From contig JBBDWJ010000309.1 of the NCBI GenBank assembly GCA_040902925.1, forward strand, positions 1 to 13,403: 13,403 bases of DNA, read 5' to 3'. Positions 6,841 to 13,200 of the stretch are shown piece after piece (position 1 is the stretch's first letter; every line of letters starts with the position of its first letter). The stretch is from JBBDWJ01 sp040902925. GTDB lineage: Bacteria; Acidobacteriota; Terriglobia; Bryobacterales; UBA6623. Position numbers and translations under genes: made by a program. The notes beneath the pieces are model-generated. The model saw only the letters and a program-made list of their open reading frames with translations. It searched no databases and was not told the origin of the DNA.

Positions 6841-7809
6841 ATGGCCACGGCAGAACAAATCAAGACTCTTATCCGATCTCATTTTGGCGACGACCAAGAG
6901 CGCTTCTTCACGGTTGCCCTTCAGGTGGCTGCTCACGAGGCTGGACAAGGTCACGGCGCCTTGGCTCACGAGATCCGCGCGATCGTCGACAAGGCCCGAA
7001 AGACGAAAGGCGCTGTCATCCTGAAGTTCCCGCAGGACTTGCGGGGACTGGTTCTCTCAGAGGAGCCCAAGCTGCCCAAGGCCGCCCTGGTGATGCCCAG
7101 CGTGCTGCTTGGGCGGATCGAACGCGTCATTCATGAATACCGGCAGCAGCATAAGTTAAAGAGCCACGGCCTGTCTCAACGGCGTAAGCTCATGCTTGTC
7201 GGGCCTCCCGGAACCGGCAAGACCATGACCTCTCGAGTCCTTGCCCACGAGCTACGGTTGCCGCTTCAGACGATCCAGGTTGATCGCCTCGTGACCCGGT
7301 TCATGGGCGAAACCAGTGCTAAGCTGCGCCAGATATTCGAATTGATCCAGCAGCAAATGGGTGTCTATTTGTTCGACGAATTCGATGCCATCGGCGGGGA
7401 ACGTCTGCTGGATACCGACGTCGGCGAGATGCGGCGTGTGCTCAATTCATTTTTGCAGTTTATTGAACAGGACACCTCCGACAGTCTTATCATCGCGGTC
7501 AGCAATAGCCCGCAAATCTTGGACCGTGCGCTATTTCGCCGTTTTGATGACGTGCTGTTTTATGGACTCCCGCGGTCTGAAGACCGTAAACGGCTCGTCA
7601 GAAACGTCCTAGGCACGTTTCTTCCCTCCCGCTTTCCTTGGAAGCCCGTGCTGGCTGAGAGCAACGGGCTAAGTCATTCCGAGATCGACCAAGCTTGCCG
7701 CGATGCGATCAAGCATGCCATCTTGACCGACAGCAACAAGGTGAGTGCGCCCCTGCTATGCGAGATGATCTTGGAGCGCAAGAGTGCGCACGCTGGGCGG
7801 CAGGGATGA
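6841..7809 (+). CDS. Single-domain AAA+ ATPase paired with S8 peptidase
   Basis: A 322-residue cytoplasmic ATPase. Residues 1-80 are a helical N-terminal region with GHGALAHEIRAIVDKA at 37-52. The AAA+ core has Walker A GPPGTGKT (121-128), a pore-loop-like stretch RFMGETSAKLRQIF (153-166), Walker B YLFDEFDAI (176-184, Asp179-Glu180), sensor 1 at Asn222 (IIAVSN), and the arginine-finger segment DRALFRRFDD (228-237). A small helical lid follows (LSHSEIDQACRDAIKHAI, 277-294). Proteins of this make-up work as ring-shaped, ATP-driven remodelers. It has no protease domain of its own, and the next gene, six bases on, encodes an S8 peptidase, so it probably regulates or feeds that enzyme. Pairs of this kind occur widely in bacterial genomes as I recall; I know of no settled function. 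G+C is only 43-48% in three 60-base blocks, well below the 70-75% of the upstream genes, pointing to lateral transfer. Confidence 0.9.
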   Translation: MATAEQIKTLIRSHFGDDQERFFTVALQVAAHEAGQGHGALAHEIRAIVDKARKTKGAVILKFPQDLRGLVLSEEPKLPKAALVMPSVLLGRIERVIHEYRQQHKLKSHGLSQRRKLMLVGPPGTGKTMTSRVLAHELRLPLQTIQVDRLVTRFMGETSAKLRQIFELIQQQMGVYLFDEFDAIGGERLLDTDVGEMRRVLNSFLQFIEQDTSDSLIIAVSNSPQILDRALFRRFDDVLFYGLPRSEDRKRLVRNVLGTFLPSRFPWKPVLAESNGLSHSEIDQACRDAIKHAILTDSNKVSAPLLCEMILERKSAHAGRQG

Positions 7810-7815
7810 GATCGC

Positions 7816-10290
7816 ATGCCTGGTAAACTCTACCACCATATCTTTCTCCCAGGTCCGACGCGCACACAAAATTTCACGAATCCCCGGCGTGGTGGATTGA
7901 GTGCGCGGATTCCTGATCGGGATCGCCAGGGACACAGTGACCATCTTCGGGAACGCCTGGGCGGAGCGTGGCACGAGGCGGGTGAAAAGCAAGCTGTAGC
8001 CTACGCAAACCGGCAGGGAGTATATGTCGAGTTTGCGGGTGAACCAGGTTTTGACCTGGCAGTCCAAAGCCTTGAAGCGATCAGCAGCGGAATCCGCCTC
8101 CAGAACGTACGCACAGAGGGCGAGAGCGACGCCCAACGCACTCTTGCGACCGTGTACATTCCTCATGCTAAGCGCGGCCACTTTCTCAAGAAAATCCAGG
8201 CATACGCTACCGAACTCACGAAGACGAACAAGCCGAAGCACAAGAAGCTGATCAACGGCGTTTCCGACATTCGTCTTGCAGTTCTGGAATCGTTTTGGCG
8301 CCCGGAAGATCGGACCTTGATACCCGTGGATGCCCCGCAATGGATCGAAACATGGCTCGGCAATGATCGAGACGAAGTCATCGTCCGTTTTGAAGCGTTA
8401 TCGGAGTCGCTCGACCTCGAGCTTAGGGATGGCGTCCTCCGATTCCCGGAGCGTTCGGTGAAGTTGATCAGAGCGAACCGGGCCCAACTGGAAGAGCTAG
8501 TCGAGCGGTCGGATGACATTGCGGAATTTCGACCCGCCCGGGAAGTGGCGACGTTCTATATCGAACTGGAAAACAAGGACCAACTGGACTCGGTACAGGA
8601 GTTCCTCGGGCGGTGCAGTTTCGACGATGACAAAGACGTGGCTGTGTGCCTTCTCGATACCGGTGTCAACAACGGCCATCCTCTCCTCCTGCCCGTACTG
8701 GCCGATGAGGACCTCCACACGGTTCGGGAGGAGTGGCAGATCGACGATCATGACGGTCATGGAACATTGATGGCCGGAACCGCCGCCTACGGAGACCTAT
8801 TGGTCCCTTTGAGTTCTCAGCATGCTATTCGCGTGTCGCATTGCTTGGAATCCGCCAAGATCCTCCCTCGGCCGCCAGCGCAGAATCTTAAGCACCTCTG
8901 GGGGCATTTGACCCTTCAGGGGATCAGTCGTGCGGAGATACAGGCGCCGCAACGTAAGCGAATCGTCTGCCTTGCCATCACCGCAAAAGATGACCGGGAC
9001 CGCGGCCGTCCATCATCATGGTCTGCTGCCCTGGACGAGGCGGCGTCGGGATATGACGATGACATCCGCCGCCTCTTCGTCGTCAGCGCCGGAAATGTCG
9101 ACGATCCCGACCACTGGCGGAATTACCCCCATGACAACCTGACGAACGAGGTGCACGATCCGGGACAGGCCTGGAACGCTCTGACGGCGGGTGCGTGGAC
9201 GGAAAAGACGAACATCGTCGATCCGGACCTTGCTGACTATGTCCCCATCGCGCCTAGTGGAGGGCTCTCGCCGTACAGCACGACCTCCGCGACGTGGCCG
9301 GCACGGAAGTGGCCAATCAAGCCCGACGTTGTACTCGAAGGGGGAAACGTTGCCCGTGGCCCTAATGATTCCGTTCTCGATTCCGACGACCTGAAACTGC
9401 TGTCTACGAACAGAGACCTTCAAGTCGCACACTTCGCCCCATTCTGGGCGACGAGCGCTGCCGCGGCTGAAGCTGCTCGAATGGCGGCACAGATCCAGGT
9501 GGAATATCCTGACATCTGGCCGGAAACCGTTCGTGCGTTGATTGTGCATTCCGCCGATTGGACCGGGGTGATGAAACAGCAGTTCCTGCGGAACGAATCC
9601 AAACAGGAATACGCCCGTCTACTGCGCGTTTGCGGTTACGGCGTACCGAATCTGGGTCGCGCCCTCTATTGCGCCTCAAATTCACTCACTTTGATATCGG
9701 AAGCGACGTTGCAACCTTTCGACAAGCGTGACAGCGGATACGTCACCAGGGACATGCATCTTTACGCATTGCCATGGCCTGCCGACGTTCTTACCGGCCT
9801 TGGCGAAGTACCGGTGACAATGAGAATCACCCTGTCGTATTTCGTCGAACCCAGTCCGGGCGAGATCGGCTGGGAGAATCGGTACCGGTATGCTTCACAT
9901 GCGCTTCGGTTTGACATCAATGGGCCGGGCGAATCTCAAGACGAGTTTGTGAGCCGCGTTAACGCTCAAGCACGGGATGACGGCACGCATCCCGGCACGA
10001 CGGGCTCCGGGGAAAACTGGACCATTGGCGAAGCACGGAACGTTGGCTCGATCCATTCCGACATCTGGCGTGGGCGGGCGGCGGACTTGGCATCGTCGAA
10101 CATGATTGCCATTTACCCGGCAGTGGGTTGGTGGAGGGAGCGCCCACATCTAGGCAGATGGGACAAGAGCTGCCGGTACGCTTTGATAGTGTCAATCCAA
10201 ACTCCAGATGAAGAGATCGACATCTACACGCCGGTGGCCATCCAGATCGGAATCCTAACCCCCATTGTTATCGAAGTTCCTCACCTTTAG
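7816..10290 (+). CDS. Cytoplasmic subtilisin-like (S8) serine peptidase of an ATPase-peptidase pair
   Basis: An 824-residue peptidase with a complete subtilase triad: Asp281 in VCLLDTGVNNGHPLL, His315 in DDHDGHGTLMAG, and Ser547 in PFWATSAAAAEAARMAA, plus the oxyanion Asn427 in VVSAGN. The serine motif is unusual, Ala-Thr-Ser-Ala in place of the usual Gly-Thr-Ser-x-x-x-Pro. There is no signal peptide or export signal, so it acts inside the cell. Residues 1-270 precede the catalytic domain: about 60-170 resemble the N-terminal part of other ATPase-linked S8 peptidases (GVYVEFAGEPG, ATVYIPHAKRGHFLKKIQAYA), and about 185-265 look like a pair of small alpha/beta units that may act as a propeptide or sensor. 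Residues 620-824 form a beta-rich C-terminal domain. The start lies six bases after the ATPase stop with AGGG upstream, so the two are one operon. One 60-base block inside counts 60% G+C. The substrate is unknown; proteolysis controlled by the ATPase is the simplest reading. Confidence 0.9.
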   Translation: MPGKLYHHIFLPGPTRTQNFTNPRRGGLSARIPDRDRQGHSDHLRERLGGAWHEAGEKQAVAYANRQGVYVEFAGEPGFDLAVQSLEAISSGIRLQNVRTEGESDAQRTLATVYIPHAKRGHFLKKIQAYATELTKTNKPKHKKLINGVSDIRLAVLESFWRPEDRTLIPVDAPQWIETWLGNDRDEVIVRFEALSESLDLELRDGVLRFPERSVKLIRANRAQLEELVERSDDIAEFRPAREVATFYIELENKDQLDSVQEFLGRCSFDDDKDVAVCLLDTGVNNGHPLLLPVLADEDLHTVREEWQIDDHDGHGTLMAGTAAYGDLLVPLSSQHAIRVSHCLESAKILPRPPAQNLKHLWGHLTLQGISRAEIQAPQRKRIVCLAITAKDDRDRGRPSSWSAALDEAASGYDDDIRRLFVVSAGNVDDPDHWRNYPHDNLTNEVHDPGQAWNALTAGAWTEKTNIVDPDLADYVPIAPSGGLSPYSTTSATWPARKWPIKPDVVLEGGNVARGPNDSVLDSDDLKLLSTNRDLQVAHFAPFWATSAAAAEAARMAAQIQVEYPDIWPETVRALIVHSADWTGVMKQQFLRNESKQEYARLLRVCGYGVPNLGRALYCASNSLTLISEATLQPFDKRDSGYVTRDMHLYALPWPADVLTGLGEVPVTMRITLSYFVEPSPGEIGWENRYRYASHALRFDINGPGESQDEFVSRVNAQARDDGTHPGTTGSGENWTIGEARNVGSIHSDIWRGRAADLASSNMIAIYPAVGWWRERPHLGRWDKSCRYALIVSIQTPDEEIDIYTPVAIQIGILTPIVIEVPHL

Positions 10291-10690
10291 ACGGTGCTCG
10301 TAGAAATGGGGACGCGGCTGGACAGGTCCGCAATGCAGCGCAGGCCCCCCAGCCCTGCCGCTAGTCTCTGACTCGCAACTTTGCGCGCCCGTTCCTCGTT
10401 GGTGTGTAGTATACGGGCACAGCCTGACGAATGTCCTTCAATCAATACATTCACCTGGGCGGCTTGGTTGCTGCGCAGCACCGACGACAGCGTGGCGACG
10501 CCTTGCTCGGTGGAGGCTCGCCGGACGTACCGCCGGCCACGTCAACTTGAGTCGCAATTCGCGACCTCAGGTCATCCAACTTCTCCGCCGTCAGCTCAAA
10601 ACAGGAAGTCCTATGGGAATCGTTCCAGGTAGCGCGTGACTTGTTCAGTCAGCCGCTTTGTGGGGACGCCGTAGCGTTCAGCCACGCCCG
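10287..10690 (-). pseudogene. ORF6N-domain protein remnant, frame broken twice
   Basis: Read on the minus strand in three successive frames, this stretch restores an ORF6N domain, a DNA-binding-associated domain of phage regulators and antirepressors. Segment 1 (10614-10685) reads VAERYGVPTKRL then TRYLERFP, matching the family's LYGVxTKxLNxxVxRNxxRFP. A TAG at 10611-10613 stands where the family has Glu or Lys, followed by DFLF. An extra T in a T-run at about 10598 shifts to segment 2, ELTAEKLDDLRSRIAT. A second shift near 10541-10550 leads to segment 3, GRRYVRRASTEQGVATLSSV then LRSNQAAQVNV, matching the family's GGRRYxPxAFTEQGVAMLSSVLRS and QVNI. It ends in ILHTNEERARKV, the start of the usual C-terminal coiled coil. 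The N-terminus before VAERYGV is not recognisable. The 3' end converges on and overlaps the peptidase stop codon. It is dead as a gene and marks past phage or mobile DNA. Confidence 0.85.
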
Positions 10691-10970
10691 TGATAGCATG
10701 AAAGCGATGCGACTGATAGAAGCTTGGCGGCCTGATCCAAAACGATGGAATCTCGATCGCCTTCGCAAGAACACCACGGTTGAGGACACGGCTCTCGCCG
10801 AACAAGGTCTCGCGGAGTGGGCGGCCACGCTCGATCAAGAGGATGGCCAACCCGGAGCCGTAGCCCTGGTCCGCTGACCAAAAATCGAAAACCACGTCCT
10901 GCCTCACCCCACAGTACGTTGCGATTCGGTAGTGTCTCAGTCTCAGACCGAGGGCGTCCGTCCGATGCCC

Positions 10971-10986
10971 GCCTCGCTTCCGAGGC
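10971..10986. repeat. 6-bp perfect hairpin
   Basis: GCCTCG and CGAGGC pair around a CTTC loop. It lies within the candidate mobile-element remnant and belongs to no gene. Confidence 0.6.
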
Positions 10987-11011
10987 ATAATGGTTCGGTC
11001 TGCGGTATAAC

Positions 11012-11047
11012 CCGGGCACATGGGTAACACTTTGACCCTGTGCCCGG
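11012..11047. repeat. Strong 13-bp hairpin, IS-end-like
   Basis: CCGGGCACA at 11012-11020 pairs with TGTGCCCGG at 11039-11047, and after one unpaired T, GGGT (11022-11025) pairs with ACCC (11035-11038) around a nine-base loop. On the minus strand the right arm reads through to GTGTTACCCATGTGCCCGG, which resembles, from memory, terminal sequences of IS481-like elements. No transposase remains nearby. It could be two abutting element ends left after deletion of the middle. Confidence 0.5.
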
Positions 11048-11200
11048 ACGTTCAATTCTTAAAGCCATCGCGGGGTACAGCGCATGAAAGCTGGTGACCC
11101 GATCCTCGCGGATGGGGCTCGGATCGCCTGCGGCGATTTCGGAATCCACCGCATGACACGGAACCGGCACGGACGTTTAGGACACTACCCGCGCCCGCGT

Positions 11201-11216
11201 CTAGCCCAAGGGCTAG
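11201..11216. terminator. 7-bp hairpin beyond the methyltransferase stop
   Basis: CTAGCCC and GGGCTAG pair perfectly around AA. It lies 41 bases downstream of the methyltransferase stop on the minus strand, a position suited to a terminator, but no T-run follows, so it may only be a stalling hairpin. Confidence 0.35.
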
Positions 11217-11256
11217 CCCCGCAATCGGTTGGCAAGGCCCTCTTCGGTCAGCCGAG

Positions 11257-11868
11257 CTACTTCCGCAGTACCCAGGTGGTCATCGAGCGTTGATTCTGGA
11301 CAACCGTGGTCTTCAACGGGTCGGCTAGTTCGCCGCCCAACCTCTCGGTGAGCGAGCCCAGCATGGCGGCGTCCACCATATACCGCTCCCCGCCATCGGG
11401 CGACCGGTAGCGGCGTCCCTGGATAGGTTCCATCTGGCTCTCCATGCCGATCGTCGATGCGAGGCGGCAGAAGAACAGCCCGCCGCGCTTGAGCACGCGC
11501 CACGATCCCAGCAGCATGGCCTCGAACTGCGCGTCGTCCGCGGCGAGATGGAGGACTGTATTACTAATGACTACATCCGCGCAGGCATCGTCGAACGACA
11601 TCTGTTCGACGGGTTCAACGCGAAAGTTGGACGCCGGAAGCGCGGGCGCGAACCTGCGGGCGAGGGCGCGGACGCTTTCCACCGCCTCCGGGCCCGAGTC
11701 CGCGCCGCATACTTCGTAGCCTTCCCGCAGGAAGTAGATGATGTTTCGGCCGGAGCCGCATCCAGCGTCGAGGATTCGCATTCCGGGTGAGATGCGGCCC
11801 TTCAGAAGCTGATCGAAAAGGTAGATGTCGATCTGGCCGAATTGCTCTTGGAGCGTGGGTGCTGACAT
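11257..11868 (-). CDS. Class I SAM-dependent methyltransferase
   Basis: A 203-residue cytoplasmic methyltransferase with a standard class I fold. Motif I is ILDAGCGSGRN at 32-42, which binds the methionine part of S-adenosylmethionine; the acidic residue ending strand 2 is Asp57 in VCGADSGPEAV; motif II/III is ADVVISNTVLHLA at 97-109; and LKRGGLFFCRL at 126-136 is strand 5. The N-terminal helix (LQEQFGQIDIYLFDQLLKG) caps the active site. The overall make-up resembles the small-molecule methyltransferases often annotated as TehB- or UbiE-like. The acceptor is unknown, and the lid region (140-165, with QGRRYRSPDGGERYMVD) does not identify it. No clear Shine-Dalgarno precedes the ATG; instead a 13-bp hairpin ends four bases upstream. 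The gene stands alone, with debris on both sides, and may be an accessory gene. Confidence 0.9.
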   Translation of the reverse strand: MSAPTLQEQFGQIDIYLFDQLLKGRISPGMRILDAGCGSGRNIIYFLREGYEVCGADSGPEAVESVRALARRFAPALPASNFRVEPVEQMSFDDACADVVISNTVLHLAADDAQFEAMLLGSWRVLKRGGLFFCRLASTIGMESQMEPIQGRRYRSPDGGERYMVDAAMLGSLTERLGGELADPLKTTVVQNQRSMTTWVLRK

Positions 11869-11872
11869 TTTT

Positions 11873-11904
11873 ATTGCTGAGCTCAGGAACTTGAGCTTAG
11901 CAAT
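11873..11904 (-). promoter_or_regulatory. 13-bp inverted repeat directly upstream of the methyltransferase start
   Basis: ATTGCTGAGCTCA (11873-11885) and TGAGCTTAGCAAT (11892-11904) pair along 13 positions with one G-T wobble and a six-base loop. In the methyltransferase mRNA the stem would end four bases before the AUG and would occupy the place where a ribosome site should be. It may be an operator for a dimeric regulator, or an RNA structure that limits translation. There is no T-run on the sense side, so it is not an intrinsic terminator. Confidence 0.6.
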
Positions 11905-11955
11905 TCAGGAGCGGGAAGCGGCGGCGTGGCAGTCTCTCTCCGGCCGCCGCCCTTT

Positions 11956-12258
11956 TCAGCGGCGGCGTTGGAGTTGCGACCTCCACCAGCAGCGGGCCTC
12001 CCCGTCGGAGTTGAGCTGCCGGAAGCGGTCCGTCAGGAACGCGACAATCTGTGCGACGGTGGTGGCGTTGTTGAGCCCGTCGCTGGTGTTGTGTACCGCG
12101 ATGTCCTTCAAACCGAAGATGTGGAACAACTCGTGGGTGACGACGTCGCGCCGCAAGTCGCGGGAATGGAGGGGGCAACTGTATCGCGAGATCGGTGACA
12201 GCCGCCGATCGTCCGTCACCCTCACCGATCGTCCTGTCGTCACCGATCGTCGTGTCAC
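11956..12258 (-). pseudogene. Zinc-metallopeptidase-like fragment (HExxHxxGxxD)
   Basis: An open stretch of 100 codons beginning with GTG. Its middle part, about residues 24-83, looks like real protein: SRYSCPLHSRDLRRDVV, then THELFHIFGLKD and a regular NTSDGLNNATTVAQIVAFLT segment. HELFH at 42-46 is a gluzincin/metzincin zinc motif, and Gly49 and Asp52 complete HExxHxxGxxD, the form known from snapalysin-type peptidases. There is no signal peptide, the first 20 residues are translated from the CACCGATCGTC repeats, the last 15 look random, and the protein is much too short for a peptidase. It is therefore probably the surviving 3' half of a peptidase gene whose start was lost. A small intact protein is less likely. 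Confidence 0.5.
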
Positions 12259-12266
12259 CGATCGTC
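12189..12266. repeat. Cluster of CACCGATCGTC repeats
   Basis: CACCGATCGTC occurs at 12223-12233, 12241-12251 and 12256-12266, with a shorter copy CCGATCGTC at 12205-12213. GATCGGTGACA at 12190-12200 is an inverted partial copy (TGTCACCGATC on the other strand). Centre-to-centre distances of 15-18 bases suggest either a decaying tandem array or multiple regulator sites. It lies between the cupin stop and the peptidase remnant. Confidence 0.75.
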
Positions 12267-12275
12267 TACCTCAAC

Positions 12276-12986
12276 TCACTTCTTGAGTTCGACCATGACG
12301 ACCTCAACCGGCGCCGCCAGCAGATTTTCCTCCGCGTGAGTAACGGCCCCGGCGGCGAACACAACTTCTCCCGCCTTATAGTCGCCCTGGCTCAACGTGC
12401 CGTCGGCCGCGGTCATTTTGGAGGAAGCGCCGGTCAGAAAAACAACCACGCGAGCCCGGGTGTGCTCGTGCCGCGGGATCTTTTCATGCGGGCCGATGTT
12501 GACCCGCAGCGCGCGCACCTGATCGTTCTCGAACAGCACCGTATAGTGCGCCGGGGCGACGTTGACCGGATCCAGAGCCGCGCTCGCCGGCTTCGATTCC
12601 GCGCCGGTCGATTCCGGGCCGGTCGATTCCGCGCCGGTCGATTTCCTGCCGGGCTGCGATTTCAGCTCGATCTCCACGATCTCGACCGGACCGCCGCCAA
12701 CGTTCTCGCTGCTGTGTTTCCCGCCGGCCGCGCTCCAGCGCACCTCGCCCGCCTTGACCTTTTGGTCATCGGTCTTGCCCCCTTCATACTCGAGGACGAT
12801 GTGTCCATCGTTGAGGTACACCATGACCCGGTTCATGGCGTGTTCATGAAGCCGCCCCTTGCCGCGCGGCGAATCAGTGACCTTCAAGACACGCACCTGC
12901 GCGTTTTCGATCACAACCGGATTGGTTCTCTGAGGCTGAGCCGGCAGAGCGAGCGCGGCCGCGGCCAGAAGAATTAGGTAACGCAT
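12276..12986 (-). CDS. Secreted protein with two cupin domains
   Basis: A 236-residue exported protein, counting from the ATG at 12984-12986. Residues 1-18 are a signal peptide (MRYLILLAAAALALPAQ). The frame is open for 22 more codons upstream, but those lack conserved features and would bury the signal peptide, so the shorter start is preferred. Cupin 1 (about 30-108) has LHEHAMNRVMVYL with His47 and His49 and GEVRWSAAGGKH with His91; cupin 2 (about 148-234) has PRHEHTRARVVVFL with His173 and His175 and GEVVFAAGAVTH with His217. These are typical metal-binding histidine sets, although the first-motif glutamate is not obvious. A linker at 116-131 repeats STGAE/STGPE. Two-cupin secreted proteins are often annotated only as hypothetical; ligand or sugar binding is more likely than known enzymology. 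No partner gene adjoins it. Confidence 0.85.
   Translation of the reverse strand: MRYLILLAAAALALPAQPQRTNPVVIENAQVRVLKVTDSPRGKGRLHEHAMNRVMVYLNDGHIVLEYEGGKTDDQKVKAGEVRWSAAGGKHSSENVGGGPVEIVEIELKSQPGRKSTGAESTGPESTGAESKPASAALDPVNVAPAHYTVLFENDQVRALRVNIGPHEKIPRHEHTRARVVVFLTGASSKMTAADGTLSQGDYKAGEVVFAAGAVTHAEENLLAAPVEVVMVELKK
12595..12639. repeat. Three 15-bp in-frame repeats in the cupin linker
   Basis: GATTCCGCGCCGGTC, GATTCCGGGCCGGTC and GATTCCGCGCCGGTC follow one another without gaps and code on the minus strand for the pentapeptide repeat ES-TG(A/P). The multiple of three keeps the frame, so copy number can change and alter linker length without breaking the protein. Confidence 0.85.
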
Positions 12987-13085
12987 GCGAACAATTCTAC
13001 CGCCGCGGCAGGGGCGCAAGCTCCATGCGGCCCGCACGGGCCGTCCGCCCAAGGCACGAGCCGCGGCCAGCTCATAAGTTGTCGC

Positions 13086-13126
13086 CTGTCCCCGACTTTC
13101 CTGTCCCCGACTTTCCCTCGACTTTC
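13086..13126. repeat. Tandem CTGTCCCCGACTTTC repeat
   Basis: Two perfect 15-base units at 13086-13100 and 13101-13115 are followed by a shortened copy, CCTCGACTTTC (13116-13126). This type of GTCCCCGACTTT motif is, from memory, frequent between genes in acidobacterial and similar genomes. Confidence 0.8.
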
Positions 13127-13200
13127 CCTCAGGTTTGGGGGCGCCCGGTTTGGAGTCTATGACGCCGGGTTCGGATTGGGAGTCTTCGGGTGGCGTGGTT

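Larger units (their letters stand above)
10928..11189. mobile_element. Possible MITE or insertion-sequence remnant
   Basis: GGTAGTGTC at 10928-10936 and GACACTACC at 11181-11189 are perfect 9-base inverted repeats bounding 262 bases with no gene. CGTCCGT also occurs just inside both ends in inverted orientation, although at different distances. Inside lie two strong hairpins. The size, symmetry and lack of coding capacity resemble a miniature inverted-repeat element or a decayed IS. Target-site duplications were not found, so the call is tentative. Confidence 0.35.
10691..11256. other. Gene-poor scar of mobile DNA
   Basis: No convincing gene is seen in either strand over this roughly 570-base stretch between the ORF6N remnant and the methyltransferase. 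Several open frames pass through it but none contains a recognisable domain, and the open frames on the two strands are arginine/proline-rich readings of GC-rich DNA. It contains the 9-base inverted repeats at 10928 and 11181, the hairpins at 10971, 11012 and 11201, and probably fragments of a lost insertion element. Confidence 0.55.

Noticed and set aside
5798..7024. 408-codon plus-strand open frame bridging the esterase end, the gap and the ATPase start
   Set aside because: It runs out of frame through both real genes, is arginine-rich within the esterase, and has no conserved segment in the gap.
10287..10481. Resemblance to an OmpA-type peptidoglycan-binding motif (NVLIEGHSSG ... ERARKV)
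   Set aside because: The similarity stops after a few residues, and the stretch fits the end of an ORF6N protein (STEQGVATLSS, QVNV, ILHTNEERARKV) far better when read with the segments upstream.
10641..10877. 78-codon plus-strand frame opposite the ORF6N remnant
   Set aside because: No recognisable domain, and it runs antisense to the better-supported ORF6N segment.
12195..12977. 260-codon plus-strand frame opposite the double cupin
   Set aside because: Antisense to a gene with signal peptide and two histidine motif sets; begins inside the CACCGATCGTC repeats.
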